From a virus: DNA of 64,000 nucleotides. The stretch is from positions 1-64,000 of the IMG/VR virus record IMGVR_UViG_3300017727_001923; one strand, 5' to 3'. The notes below the pieces were generated by a model that was given only the letters and a program-made list of their open reading frames with translations, was not told the DNA's origin and searched no databases. This document shows, one piece after another, positions 48,200 to 56,142 of the stretch. Position 1 is the stretch's first letter. Each line of letters opens with the position of its first letter. The position numbers and the translations under genes are program-made.

Positions 48200-48514
48200 A
48201 TGCCACAAGAAACGCAATCAGCTAAACTTACTAGAATAGAAGTAGAATCTAGCAACAGGTTTGACCGAATTGAGAACAAAATCGACAAGCTTGCTGAGGC
48301 ATTAGTAGCACTTGCTCGTGTCGAGGAAAAGATGATATCAGTGGAACAGAACAATAGTAATAACTTCGACAGAATGAATCGTTTCTCTCAGAAGTTAGAT
48401 GAGATAGAAAAAAAGGTTGATGCAAATGCAGCAACTGTTTCAATAATTAACAAAGTAGTTTATTTAATAAGTGCGGCAATAATTGCTAGTGCTGTAAAAT
48501 TCTTTTGGATGTAG
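48200..48514 (+). CDS. Coiled-coil protein with C-terminal membrane anchor
   Basis: 104 residues: a coiled coil (RFDRIENKIDKLAEALVAL; NNSNNFDRMNRFSQKLDEI) followed by one hydrophobic C-terminal helix (VVYLISAAIIASAVKFFWM). The layout resembles XhlA-type lysis-associated proteins. It is expressed late. A role in lysis is possible but not shown. Confidence 0.65.
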   Translation: MPQETQSAKLTRIEVESSNRFDRIENKIDKLAEALVALARVEEKMISVEQNNSNNFDRMNRFSQKLDEIEKKVDANAATVSIINKVVYLISAAIIASAVKFFWM

Positions 48515-48525
48515 GAGAACATAAC

Positions 48526-49770
48526 ATGAGAACTAAAGATATGAAATCGCTAATGGATGCCTACAACCAAGTCATCCTCGGTGAATCAGTAGAAATTGAC
48601 GAAGCACGTCAAATGAAAGACCCTAAGAAAGACTCTATGGTCTCTAAGGGTGGTAAAACAATCGTAATCGATAAGTCAAAAGAGAAAGAATACCTCAAGA
48701 AAGGTTGGTCTCTCGCAGAGAAGAAGAAACTTGACCCTGTCGATGACAAAGCAAACGATAAGAAATTCAAAGACCGTAAAGACAAAGACATCGACAATGA
48801 TGGTGATGTAGATAGTTCTGACGAATATCTTCACAAAAGACGTAAAGCAACCGATGATGCAATCGATGGTGGTAAAAAACCTGCTAAGAACGAAGGTAAA
48901 AGAGGTTTTATCAAAGCTGCTAAAGACGCAAAAGCAAAAGGTGAAAAAGACTTTATGTTTGCGGGTAAGAAATACAATTGCGAAGATGCATTGAACGGAG
49001 ACGAAGAAGAGTCCGAAGATAAACCTAAGAAGAAGAATCCTTTTCCACCTAAGAAAGACGGTGAAGAAAAAGATGAGAAAGATTCTGAAGATAAGGATGA
49101 TGACAAAGAGTCCGATGACGAAGAAGAGAAAGAAGTACCTAAAGTAGCTGGTAAGAAAGATGACAAGAAGAAAGTTGCATCTAATGCCAAGACTGCCGAA
49201 ATCTCTAAGATTGGTGAAAACTCTGCGGATGCAAAAGCGGCTGGTGTTGGAAGAACAGGTGAGACTTACAGAGACAGAATGAAAAGATTAGGTAAGACAC
49301 AATCTGAATCATTAGACTTAGTTGATGCAATTAAAGACCTACATAAGATGTGGGAAAGTGCTGCAAAGAAGAGTGTTAAAGGTGCTACAGATAAGGGTGA
49401 AGAGATTGATTCTAAACAGTCACCTAAGTCTAAAGAATTTGACAACGCTCATGATAAGTCTGATAAGAAAGTTGAAGACAATGTCGAAGATGCAAAAAAG
49501 AAAAACAAAGTTGCTCAAGACGCAACTAAGGCAAAGTCTGGTAAACGTCCTGTAGACCACGAAGTTGGTGACAAGAATGTTGTTAAGTCTACCGAAGTTA
49601 AGGAAGACGCAGAACAAATAGTTAAACAAGCACAGGATATCATTCAAGGTAAGACTATGTCTGAGATTGCTGACTTAAACTCTGAGAAACCAAAGAATCC
49701 TCATGATGCACGTACTAGAGAAGCAAAAGCATTCTTGAAACGTATGGCTAAGAAACAAGGTACAGTATAA
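48526..49770 (+). CDS. Charged late protein with EF-hand-like loop, predicted head-internal
   Basis: 414 residues from ATG 48526 (TAGGAG upstream). The N-terminus MKSLMDAYNQVILGESVEID gives an L-x-E site near residue 20. DKDIDNDGDVDSSDEYLHKR contains a dockerin/EF-hand-type calcium loop (D-x-D-x-D-G-x-x-x-x-x-D/E). The middle is a long Glu/Asp/Lys tract and probably disordered. It is likely a head core or internal component. Confidence 0.65.
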   Translation: MRTKDMKSLMDAYNQVILGESVEIDEARQMKDPKKDSMVSKGGKTIVIDKSKEKEYLKKGWSLAEKKKLDPVDDKANDKKFKDRKDKDIDNDGDVDSSDEYLHKRRKATDDAIDGGKKPAKNEGKRGFIKAAKDAKAKGEKDFMFAGKKYNCEDALNGDEEESEDKPKKKNPFPPKKDGEEKDEKDSEDKDDDKESDDEEEKEVPKVAGKKDDKKKVASNAKTAEISKIGENSADAKAAGVGRTGETYRDRMKRLGKTQSESLDLVDAIKDLHKMWESAAKKSVKGATDKGEEIDSKQSPKSKEFDNAHDKSDKKVEDNVEDAKKKNKVAQDATKAKSGKRPVDHEVGDKNVVKSTEVKEDAEQIVKQAQDIIQGKTMSEIADLNSEKPKNPHDARTREAKAFLKRMAKKQGTV

Positions 49771-50030
49771 TGATTGTATTACAAGGAACTCAAGCTGCAT
49801 GTGGTACAACCAGTGGTGCAGCATCAACTTTCGGTGACGCAAGTGCAGTAAGACTATTTAATAGTGGTACTACAATTCGTCTAATTACGTTAGAAAAGGC
49901 AGATGGTACTGATATAGGTACTATCTCCTTAAACGCAAAAGCGGAGATAACATTACGTAAATCTCCTACTGATAAAATATTCGCTGCAAATGCCGAAGTA
50001 CTTGGTGTCGCAGTCGGATTTTCATACTAA
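49770..50030 (+). CDS. Small beta-rich virion-like protein
   Basis: 86 residues, Gly/Ala/Ser/Thr-rich (GTQAACGTTSGAASTFGDAS; LITLEKADGTDIGTISL), all-beta in character. It overlaps the previous gene by 1 bp. Similar short proteins occur among structural proteins of marine T4-like phages. A decoration role is inference. Confidence 0.6.
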   Translation: MIVLQGTQAACGTTSGAASTFGDASAVRLFNSGTTIRLITLEKADGTDIGTISLNAKAEITLRKSPTDKIFAANAEVLGVAVGFSY

Positions 50031-50046
50031 AAGAAGGTAAAATATT

Positions 50047-50391
50047 ATGACAATTAAAGCTCCCGCATGGTGCGAAAACGCAGTTCCTACTGCAAATGGA
50101 TGGGAAGACCCTGATACAGGTGAATTATATGCATCTGGTGGATTCACTCCAGACCAAATTGCAGAGTTCCACGGAACTCCCCCTGCCCCTAAAGTCTTAA
50201 AAGAAGCACCTCCAGTGAATGATTTTGTAAAGACTCCAACAATGCTTCATGAAGCACCTGTTGGTGGTAAGTCTCTAGAAGAGATGACTAAACTTGAATT
50301 AGAAGCACTTGGACGTACTCACGGTATTGAATTAGACCGTAGAAAATCTAAAGCAGACCTAATAGACGAAGTGAATGCAGTCATAGATTAG
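50047..50391 (+). CDS. Virion-like protein with C-terminal SAP/HeH-like helix pair
   Basis: 114 residues. The N-terminus PAWCENAVPTANGWEDPDTG is a recurring module in phage structural proteins. After a Pro-rich linker, the C-terminus SLEEMTKLELEALGRTHGIE plus KSKADLIDEVNAVI matches SAP/HeH-type helix-extension-helix domains that bind DNA. Likely a late virion-associated protein. Confidence 0.65.
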   Translation: MTIKAPAWCENAVPTANGWEDPDTGELYASGGFTPDQIAEFHGTPPAPKVLKEAPPVNDFVKTPTMLHEAPVGGKSLEEMTKLELEALGRTHGIELDRRKSKADLIDEVNAVID

Positions 50392-50401
50392 TAGATTTAT
50401 T

Positions 50402-51142
50402 ATGAATCTTCTGGCGAAGGCAAACGAATATATTGTAGGAAATAGTGGATACGGAATCATAGGTCTGTTCTACATAAGTCTTGTAGTTGTCGGATATGAT
50501 TTAGCAATCAATCAGAACTGGTCATTATTATGGTGGTATCCAATAGGAACTGTCATAATGTTAATACTCAGTTCTGCATTCTATCACCGTGCAATCGCAC
50601 ACCCAACATGGAAATGTCCAAACTGGTTGAGATATCCTTTAACGTTTATCTCTACTGGTCTTGGATTAGGTGCAGTAATCCCTTGGGTCGCAACCCATAG
50701 ACAACACCATTATCATTCAGAAGAAGAAGGTGACCCACATGGGCCTCAGTATTCTCTTCTACACAATCTGAATATATATCTTACTAAACCAAACTTTATG
50801 TATGTCAGAGACATACTGAGAGACCCTCTATATGTTGCACAACTAAAATACTTTTGGTTATGGGCAGCAATTACTATTGGTCTCTTTAGTGCAATGTTTG
50901 GATTTGTTGAATGGGCATTCGTATATGTTACCATGATTGTACACCAAGTATTCTTGTTGTATGTTGGTCATATCAGATGGATTCCACAGAATGGATGGAA
51001 AGGACATTTCCTTGGACTCATTTATTCACCTGAAATCTATCATCTAAAGCATCATGATAAACCCATGAACGCTAGACTTGGTAAAGTTGATTTACCCTAT
51101 TTGTTATTAATTAAGTGGTTCAAACACAATGGTGTTAAATAG
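50402..51142 (+). CDS. Fatty-acid (acyl) desaturase
   Basis: 246 residues with four hydrophobic segments and the three histidine boxes of membrane delta-9-type desaturases: HRAIAH (about 62), HRQHH (about 99) and HLKHH (about 214). It uses a di-iron centre and O2 to add a double bond to acyl chains in the inner membrane. It would change host membrane fluidity. It overlaps the next gene by 14 bp. Other desaturase-fold hydroxylases are possible. Confidence 0.88.
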   Translation: MNLLAKANEYIVGNSGYGIIGLFYISLVVVGYDLAINQNWSLLWWYPIGTVIMLILSSAFYHRAIAHPTWKCPNWLRYPLTFISTGLGLGAVIPWVATHRQHHYHSEEEGDPHGPQYSLLHNLNIYLTKPNFMYVRDILRDPLYVAQLKYFWLWAAITIGLFSAMFGFVEWAFVYVTMIVHQVFLLYVGHIRWIPQNGWKGHFLGLIYSPEIYHLKHHDKPMNARLGKVDLPYLLLIKWFKHNGVK

Positions 51143-52109
51143 AAATCTAATTCATTCCGACTTTATATTATACCCACATAGAATAAAACGAGAAAAGTTC
51201 TTTGAGGAGATTGACCGTGCAAAGAACTATCTATCAACACGATTCTCTAAGGGTGACCATATAACGATTGGATATACCAGTAATGACATAAAAGGTCTTG
51301 CGTTTATATTCGCATCTTTTGAACTGGGTATCGCAGTAAAAGTAATGAGTGAACCATTCTTCTGTGGCCCTGAGTTTGACCCAAAACGTTTTGAACATCT
51401 ATTGACATTGATGAAAGACTATGATACAATAGACGGACGTTGGATACTTGATGGTATGGTCAACGATAGAGATGACCCTATACTAGGTGGACGTGCTACA
51501 AAAAGAGATGTCTTTGGTAGTTCATTCCAAAAGTTAATAAATGAACTGGGTGTCCCAAACTATTATATGGGAGATTATAAGTCTTCTTCAACAAACGTGA
51601 TTGATGTTGATGTGAGACCAACAGATAACGCAACATCTTATTTTGAAGGTGGAGATTGGTTATCAGTTCCCCCAGTAAAATTTAAATCACATGAATATAT
51701 ATTAGACCAAGTTAATAAACAACACATATGTTTTGAAAACAAGGTTGTTGGATTAACAAAAAACATACATCATGATAATGCATTGGAAAGATTAATACTA
51801 CCCGCAATGATGCAGAGTGGTAACCTTGTTGACTTCCAGATTCCTGAACCAGACTTTGGTGGATTCTTTGTTACAAATGACAAGATAAGTGCTGAACAAA
51901 TGTTTGAATATATTATGATATATGGAAATAAACTTATTGATGCATTTAAAATTGATATTATTATGTCACCAACAGACGATACATTATTTAAATTTCTTAA
52001 TCACAGAGATAAAGACTTTGATAAAACACTAGAAGTTATACTTCATGATGAAATTACCGATGAACACAGAAAATGGGAATCTAAGATGGATATTAAATTT
52101 CTGATATAA
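51129..52109 (+). CDS. Degenerate AMP-binding-ligase-like protein
   Basis: 326 residues. The N-terminal part (GDHITIGYTSNDIKGLAFIF, then ASFELGIAVKV) parallels the gene at 59655 (GDIVTIGIMVVDVKHIASIF / ACAELGLKVFI), so it is probably a relative of acyl-adenylate ligases. The phosphate-binding STSGTT motif is absent, so ATP use is doubtful. It lies between a desaturase and Cys-rich proteins. It could be a partner or a decayed copy. Confidence 0.5.
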   Translation: MVLNRNLIHSDFILYPHRIKREKFFEEIDRAKNYLSTRFSKGDHITIGYTSNDIKGLAFIFASFELGIAVKVMSEPFFCGPEFDPKRFEHLLTLMKDYDTIDGRWILDGMVNDRDDPILGGRATKRDVFGSSFQKLINELGVPNYYMGDYKSSSTNVIDVDVRPTDNATSYFEGGDWLSVPPVKFKSHEYILDQVNKQHICFENKVVGLTKNIHHDNALERLILPAMMQSGNLVDFQIPEPDFGGFFVTNDKISAEQMFEYIMIYGNKLIDAFKIDIIMSPTDDTLFKFLNHRDKDFDKTLEVILHDEITDEHRKWESKMDIKFLI

Positions 52110-52126
52110 CTTATATACATACCTAT

Positions 52127-52495
52127 ATGATGAAACTTACAAAAGATAACCTTACGATATACGCTGCTCAGCATTATCATAATCCACGTTGTATTGACTC
52201 AGAAGAATTCTTCGAAGATTTAAAGAAATTCAAATACATTAAAAGGTTACTCAATAGGTATCGTGATACAGATATCCTGTCCGAACGACTTATACTAAAT
52301 CATCTCATTGTAATATTCAATGTGTTTGGTTTTGAAGCGGGACTTAACATCTTAGAACTCAAGATAGAACTTGAACATTGGGGAGTTTTAAAACCCTTCC
52401 TAATATTCCTCAAGGCAATCAAGAATACTGAATACACCAACATTGAAATGGATGCAAAAGTAGTTGAGGCACTAAGAAAAATAGCACGAGAATAA
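52127..52495 (+). CDS. Helical hypothetical protein, 122 aa
   Basis: Start ATG 52127 or 52130. Predicted all-helical: LTKDNLTIYAAQHYHNPRCI, LNHLIVIFNVFGFEAGLNIL, ending VVEALRKIARE. A recognisable T4-like marine phage family without known function. It overlaps the next start by 1 bp. Confidence 0.7.
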   Translation: MMKLTKDNLTIYAAQHYHNPRCIDSEEFFEDLKKFKYIKRLLNRYRDTDILSERLILNHLIVIFNVFGFEAGLNILELKIELEHWGVLKPFLIFLKAIKNTEYTNIEMDAKVVEALRKIARE

Positions 52496-52947
52496 TGGAA
52501 CAACAAATTGACCGATGTGGTGATTGTCATTCCTGTTGTAAATCCTTTGGGGGGATTGATAATCAAATAAAATTAATTGAGTTAGACATTCAATACGAAT
52601 GGGACAGATGTAGTAAACTCTGTGATAACAATCGATGCACCATATATAATAAAAGACCACAAACATGCAGTGATTTCGAATGTCTCTATGTAGAGTCAGA
52701 CTTACCTGAAGAATATCTTCCTGATAAAATAGGGTTTGTTACCGAGATGCGAATAGATGCAGAAGGTCATTTTTTAAATATCGTTCCTAATCAATCTGCA
52801 AAATCTGGTGTAACTCCCGAAGAATTTTGGGAAAACAATTACAAAAATATCCATGTTATGATAACAACAGCGGAAGAAGTATGGTCGATACGAGTCCATA
52901 CAATCAATATATCAACTGCATCTGGGTCACAGGATTTCAATGTCTAA
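52495..52947 (+). CDS. YkgJ-like cysteine-cluster protein A
   Basis: 150 residues with CGDCHSCC at the N-terminus, then CSKLCDNNRCTIYNKRPQTC and SDFECL. This is the eight-Cys pattern of the YkgJ (Zn/Fe-chelating) family. The ligands could hold an Fe-S cluster or zinc. The next gene is a paralogue (8-bp overlap). Confidence 0.75.
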   Translation: MEQQIDRCGDCHSCCKSFGGIDNQIKLIELDIQYEWDRCSKLCDNNRCTIYNKRPQTCSDFECLYVESDLPEEYLPDKIGFVTEMRIDAEGHFLNIVPNQSAKSGVTPEEFWENNYKNIHVMITTAEEVWSIRVHTINISTASGSQDFNV

Positions 52948-53398
52948 TATAATTCCTACAGAATCTAAGTGTGGTGACTGTACTGTTTGTTGTGAAATCA
53001 TGGGTTATACTGGTCTATGGAAGAGTGCAGACAGATATAATGAAGCAGAATTTTATGGTGTAGATTACGGTGCATGGAGTACTTGTAATAAACTATGCGA
53101 TACAGGTTGTTCTATTCAAGCGGACAAACCAAAAATATGTGACGAATTCTTTTGTTCTTACGTAGAACATGACCTAGAAAGCATATATAGACCAAAGGAC
53201 TTTGGTTTTGTTGCACATGTACAGAAGTGGGATGGTCGAGTTGGTATCCTATCCATGGATAAAACATTACCACCAGAGATTCAATACAACAACAATAAAA
53301 GAAGACTAGATGACTTAATAGAAGAAATACTGGTAAGTGAAGGTAGACGCTTATCGGTGGATTTACATACCAAACAGGGAACAATACAACTACGATGA
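52940..53398 (+). CDS. YkgJ-like cysteine-cluster protein B
   Basis: 152 residues: KCGDCTVCCEIMGYTG, CNKLCDTGCSIQADKPKIC and DEFFCSYVEHDLE. It shares the Cys spacing and the segment DLESIYRPKDFGFV (versus DLPEEYLPDKIGFV) with the upstream gene. It is a clear tandem duplicate. It overlaps the asparagine-synthase-like gene by 4 bp. Confidence 0.75.
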   Translation: MSNIIPTESKCGDCTVCCEIMGYTGLWKSADRYNEAEFYGVDYGAWSTCNKLCDTGCSIQADKPKICDEFFCSYVEHDLESIYRPKDFGFVAHVQKWDGRVGILSMDKTLPPEIQYNNNKRRLDDLIEEILVSEGRRLSVDLHTKQGTIQLR

Positions 53399-54795
53399 AA
53401 TATTTTATATGCAAAGACTCAAGTAAGTTTAAAAAACATGAGTACACACAGTTCGGTCAATGGTGTTATTACCATGACGAACTGGTGAATGTCTGGAAAG
53501 GGCCAGACTATATTGTCATATATTCTGGTTACCTTATTGAAGGTGACATCGAAGACGCATGTGAACGTTGGAGTTTCAATGAAGAGAATGGAAACTTCTT
53601 TGCAATCAAATTGACCTCAGATAGATTTGAGATTGCGGTTGATTACTTCCAAAATCATAAAGTGTTTGTTGGACGTAGGTATGGAACAGAAATTAGTAAT
53701 TACATTCCGTTCATGACGATTGAGAAAGAAGACATTCGATATAGTTATCTTGAATATGGTCAAGCAGACCCACAGAAACGTGAGTTCAAACCTTTTGAAA
53801 ACTCCACCTTTTATAGACACATCAATTCATATATTCCAGATTATGATTATGTGGGTGATTGTAAGAAAGCACTTGAAGAAGAGAAGTGGACTGATACTAA
53901 TGCACTTGCAGATTATATCCATGAATGTATGGAACAACATTCAAATCTAATTAAGTCTCGTTATAAGAACAGGTTTATCTCTCTCAGTGAGGGAATAGAT
54001 TCTGCACTCCAATCACAATACTTCTATGATGACCCACAACACATCTATAATATGATGCCGTGTCATGCGGGAGATGAGGGACTCAAGTGGAAAATGATTG
54101 CCGCAAAGAATTTCCCCGATGTGACACATGACGTGTGGGACAGTAATTTATCGATACAACATACTAAAGATTATATGAAAGATAGTAGTACAAGATGGGG
54201 TTCTATCTTACCTACGATGAAGATGGTTGCAGACTGTAAAGTAAAACCTGATATTGTTATGTATGGAGTTAACGGAGATGAAATGTTCTTCCGTGATTTG
54301 ATTCCACATCTACACATGTTAATGGTAGAACATAAGGATGAAAGATATCTAGAAGCTGCAATTCAAAATATTATTGATGAGAAGACGCATCATTATGGTG
54401 CATCCTATACACTGGGTACACATAAGACTACACAAACCTATCTAGACGAATGGTTCAAGGAGTGGATTGTTGAGGACATAGACTGGGAGAATGCAGAGTA
54501 CAATATGTTAAAACTTTTGACTCCAAAACTTTATAGTCGTAGTATCAGTGTAAATAATGATGTACTTACTGCATCTCTATATAATGACAGAAGGATATAT
54601 CATGAAGTGTTTAAGACACCCAAGTCATTCCTTCTGGGTGATTCTATGGACTCACCTATACAAAGAGAGTTGTTAAAAAGATTTGATTATGACTTTCAGA
54701 CACCACATAAAGATGTATTATATGCGGTATATGAACCAATACTTTTAACCATTTTTGATGCAACTGTTGGACGAGATATATCACAACATATCTAA
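53395..54795 (+). CDS. Asparagine-synthase-like protein
   Basis: 466 residues. The N-terminal part resembles the Ntn domain of asparagine synthetases (WSFNEENGNFFAIKL, DYFQNHKVFVG) but lacks the catalytic Cys2, so glutamine hydrolysis is unlikely. The C-terminal synthase domain keeps a PP-motif-like FISLSEGIDSAL (about 196) and VMYGVNGDEMFF (about 290). Such enzymes adenylate a carboxylate and form an amide. The substrate is unknown. It lies in the late region with ligase-like and Cys-rich genes. Confidence 0.75.
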   Translation: MKYFICKDSSKFKKHEYTQFGQWCYYHDELVNVWKGPDYIVIYSGYLIEGDIEDACERWSFNEENGNFFAIKLTSDRFEIAVDYFQNHKVFVGRRYGTEISNYIPFMTIEKEDIRYSYLEYGQADPQKREFKPFENSTFYRHINSYIPDYDYVGDCKKALEEEKWTDTNALADYIHECMEQHSNLIKSRYKNRFISLSEGIDSALQSQYFYDDPQHIYNMMPCHAGDEGLKWKMIAAKNFPDVTHDVWDSNLSIQHTKDYMKDSSTRWGSILPTMKMVADCKVKPDIVMYGVNGDEMFFRDLIPHLHMLMVEHKDERYLEAAIQNIIDEKTHHYGASYTLGTHKTTQTYLDEWFKEWIVEDIDWENAEYNMLKLLTPKLYSRSISVNNDVLTASLYNDRRIYHEVFKTPKSFLLGDSMDSPIQRELLKRFDYDFQTPHKDVLYAVYEPILLTIFDATVGRDISQHI

Positions 54796-54813
54796 TTTAA
54801 AAGTTTTTTAGAG

Positions 54814-54821
54814 TATAAATA
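54814..54821 (+). promoter_or_regulatory. T4-type late promoter (TATAAATA)
   Basis: Exact box five bases before the ATG at 54827, the same geometry as at 27257. It suggests a leaderless late mRNA. Confidence 0.65.
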
Positions 54822-54826
54822 GAACT

Positions 54827-55420
54827 ATGGGATTATTAAAAACAGCAGCAGACTTAGTATACACGATTCGATTCTTGAAACTATTGGTTACTCCAATTGA
54901 GAAAACCAAAGCATTCGAGGCGGGTATTATTGATGAGACTGGTAAGAAACGTAAGGACTTCAATACGAATAGTACTGATGACCGTGAAGCATATCGTTCT
55001 CATTACACACCCTTCCATCGTCTTGTGTTCAATCTTAAAAAGATTATGGCAAAAGCGCCAGGCGGTACATCCATAGTCGCAAGATATGGTGCTGCTCTTG
55101 CCCTTATTAAAGAACACGGTGAATTAAAAGATTCACATATTATGGACATACATGCAGAAACAGGGATTGATATCCTTGATGTTCTTGCAGAAAACTCGCA
55201 GTGGTTTGTCTTAAATGATAAACAATTGTCGCCTGGCATTTATCGTATCAAACATGATACCATGAATGGTCTATGTGAAGATGTCCATAAAAATGATAAA
55301 ATACGAGTAGAAGAAGATGCATATCCATTTGAAGAGATTTTAGGTATCGACATCTATAAAGGAATACACCTTGCAACAATGAGTGAAGTGTATTTTACAA
55401 CTGGGGAGTTAACCAGATGA
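54827..55420 (+). CDS. Conserved late phage protein, 197 aa
   Basis: Begins MGLLKTAADLVYTIRFLKLL, then VTPIEKTKAFEAGIIDETGK. A central KAPGGTSIVARYGAALALIK and a C-terminal GIDIYKGIHLATMSEVYF follow. It has the look of a conserved marine T4-like family. The function is unknown; the late promoter and the neighbours (a charged small protein and a holin) favour a virion or head role. Confidence 0.7.
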   Translation: MGLLKTAADLVYTIRFLKLLVTPIEKTKAFEAGIIDETGKKRKDFNTNSTDDREAYRSHYTPFHRLVFNLKKIMAKAPGGTSIVARYGAALALIKEHGELKDSHIMDIHAETGIDILDVLAENSQWFVLNDKQLSPGIYRIKHDTMNGLCEDVHKNDKIRVEEDAYPFEEILGIDIYKGIHLATMSEVYFTTGELTR

Positions 55421-55578
55421 AGAAATTCAGAGATTTCGAAGAGGACATGACAACCAGTGCCGTTGCGGGTGCTGGCGATGATAGTACGACTGTCCCTGTC
55501 CATTTGAAAAAGAAGAAGAAGAAGAAACCAGAAGTACTTTCTAGGTTTAAAGAAATGAGAAAACGTTGGAGTAAATAA
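55417..55578 (+). CDS. Small basic late protein with capsid-targeting-like start, 53 aa
   Basis: ATG 55417 overlaps the upstream stop by ATGA. MKKFRDFEEDMTTSAVAGAG is followed by a poly-Lys stretch and SRFKEMRKRWSK. It resembles the short N-terminal elements in the 40-50 kb block, followed by a basic tail. Perhaps a prohead core component. Confidence 0.6.
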   Translation: MKKFRDFEEDMTTSAVAGAGDDSTTVPVHLKKKKKKKPEVLSRFKEMRKRWSK

Positions 55579-56039
55579 TGCTAAGTGGATTATTAGGTAG
55601 TGTGCTAGGTTTTGGGGGTTCAGTTGTACCCGCAATCACAGACCACTTTAAACAAAAGTCAAACAACAAATTTGAATTAGAAAAGATGGAAAAGATGGCA
55701 GAACTCCGTGCAAAGGGTTATGACCATGAAATCAAAATGTATGAACAGATGGGTGCTGATAAAGAGCATGACCGACTGATTCAACATGACATCTCAATCA
55801 ACCAAGGTACTGGTATTATTGCGGGTCTACAGAAGTCTGTACGTCCTGTAATCACATACTGTTTCTTTGGATTATTTTGTGCAATCGAAGTCGCTCTTTT
55901 GAGGGAAGCACTTAACAGTGGATTACCTCTTGCAGAGTCTTTAGGTCTTCTTTGGGATGGTGACACCAAGGCAATTTTTGCTGCAATTATTTCGTTCTGG
56001 TTCGGTTCTAGAGCAATCGATAAAAGACTTCAGAAATAA
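55578..56039 (+). CDS. 3TM-family holin-like protein
   Basis: 153 residues. A glycine-rich N-terminus and an amphipathic helix (FELEKMEKMAELRAKGYDHE) precede VRPVITYCFFGLFCAIEVAL, then LWDGDTKAIFAAIISFWFGS ending RAIDKRLQK. This order matches the phage 3TM holin family (PF11351-like). It would form inner-membrane pores for lysis. It overlaps the upstream stop by 1 bp. Confidence 0.75.
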   Translation: MLSGLLGSVLGFGGSVVPAITDHFKQKSNNKFELEKMEKMAELRAKGYDHEIKMYEQMGADKEHDRLIQHDISINQGTGIIAGLQKSVRPVITYCFFGLFCAIEVALLREALNSGLPLAESLGLLWDGDTKAIFAAIISFWFGSRAIDKRLQK

Positions 56040-56040
56040 C

Positions 56041-56115
56041 TTGACATTTTACCCTTAATTGGGTATAATACAATAACTGAAAAAACTCAGGGGTATATAT
56101 AATATTACCCCCTGA
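56041..56115 (+). promoter_or_regulatory. nrdA promoter and leader hairpin
   Basis: TTGACA (56041-56046), 17 bp, TATAAT (56064-56069). The leader folds as TCAGGGGTA (56087-56095) against TACCCCCTGA (56106-56115) with a bulged C. There is no T tract, so it is a structure or attenuator rather than a plain terminator. Confidence 0.7.
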
Positions 56116-56142
56116 AAAACTATACTCTATGGAAAAGTAAAA

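Noticed and set aside
49000-49180. Low-complexity acidic/lysine tract as a possible frameshift or repeat expansion
   Set aside because: The frame stays open through it and matches the disordered composition of the surrounding protein.
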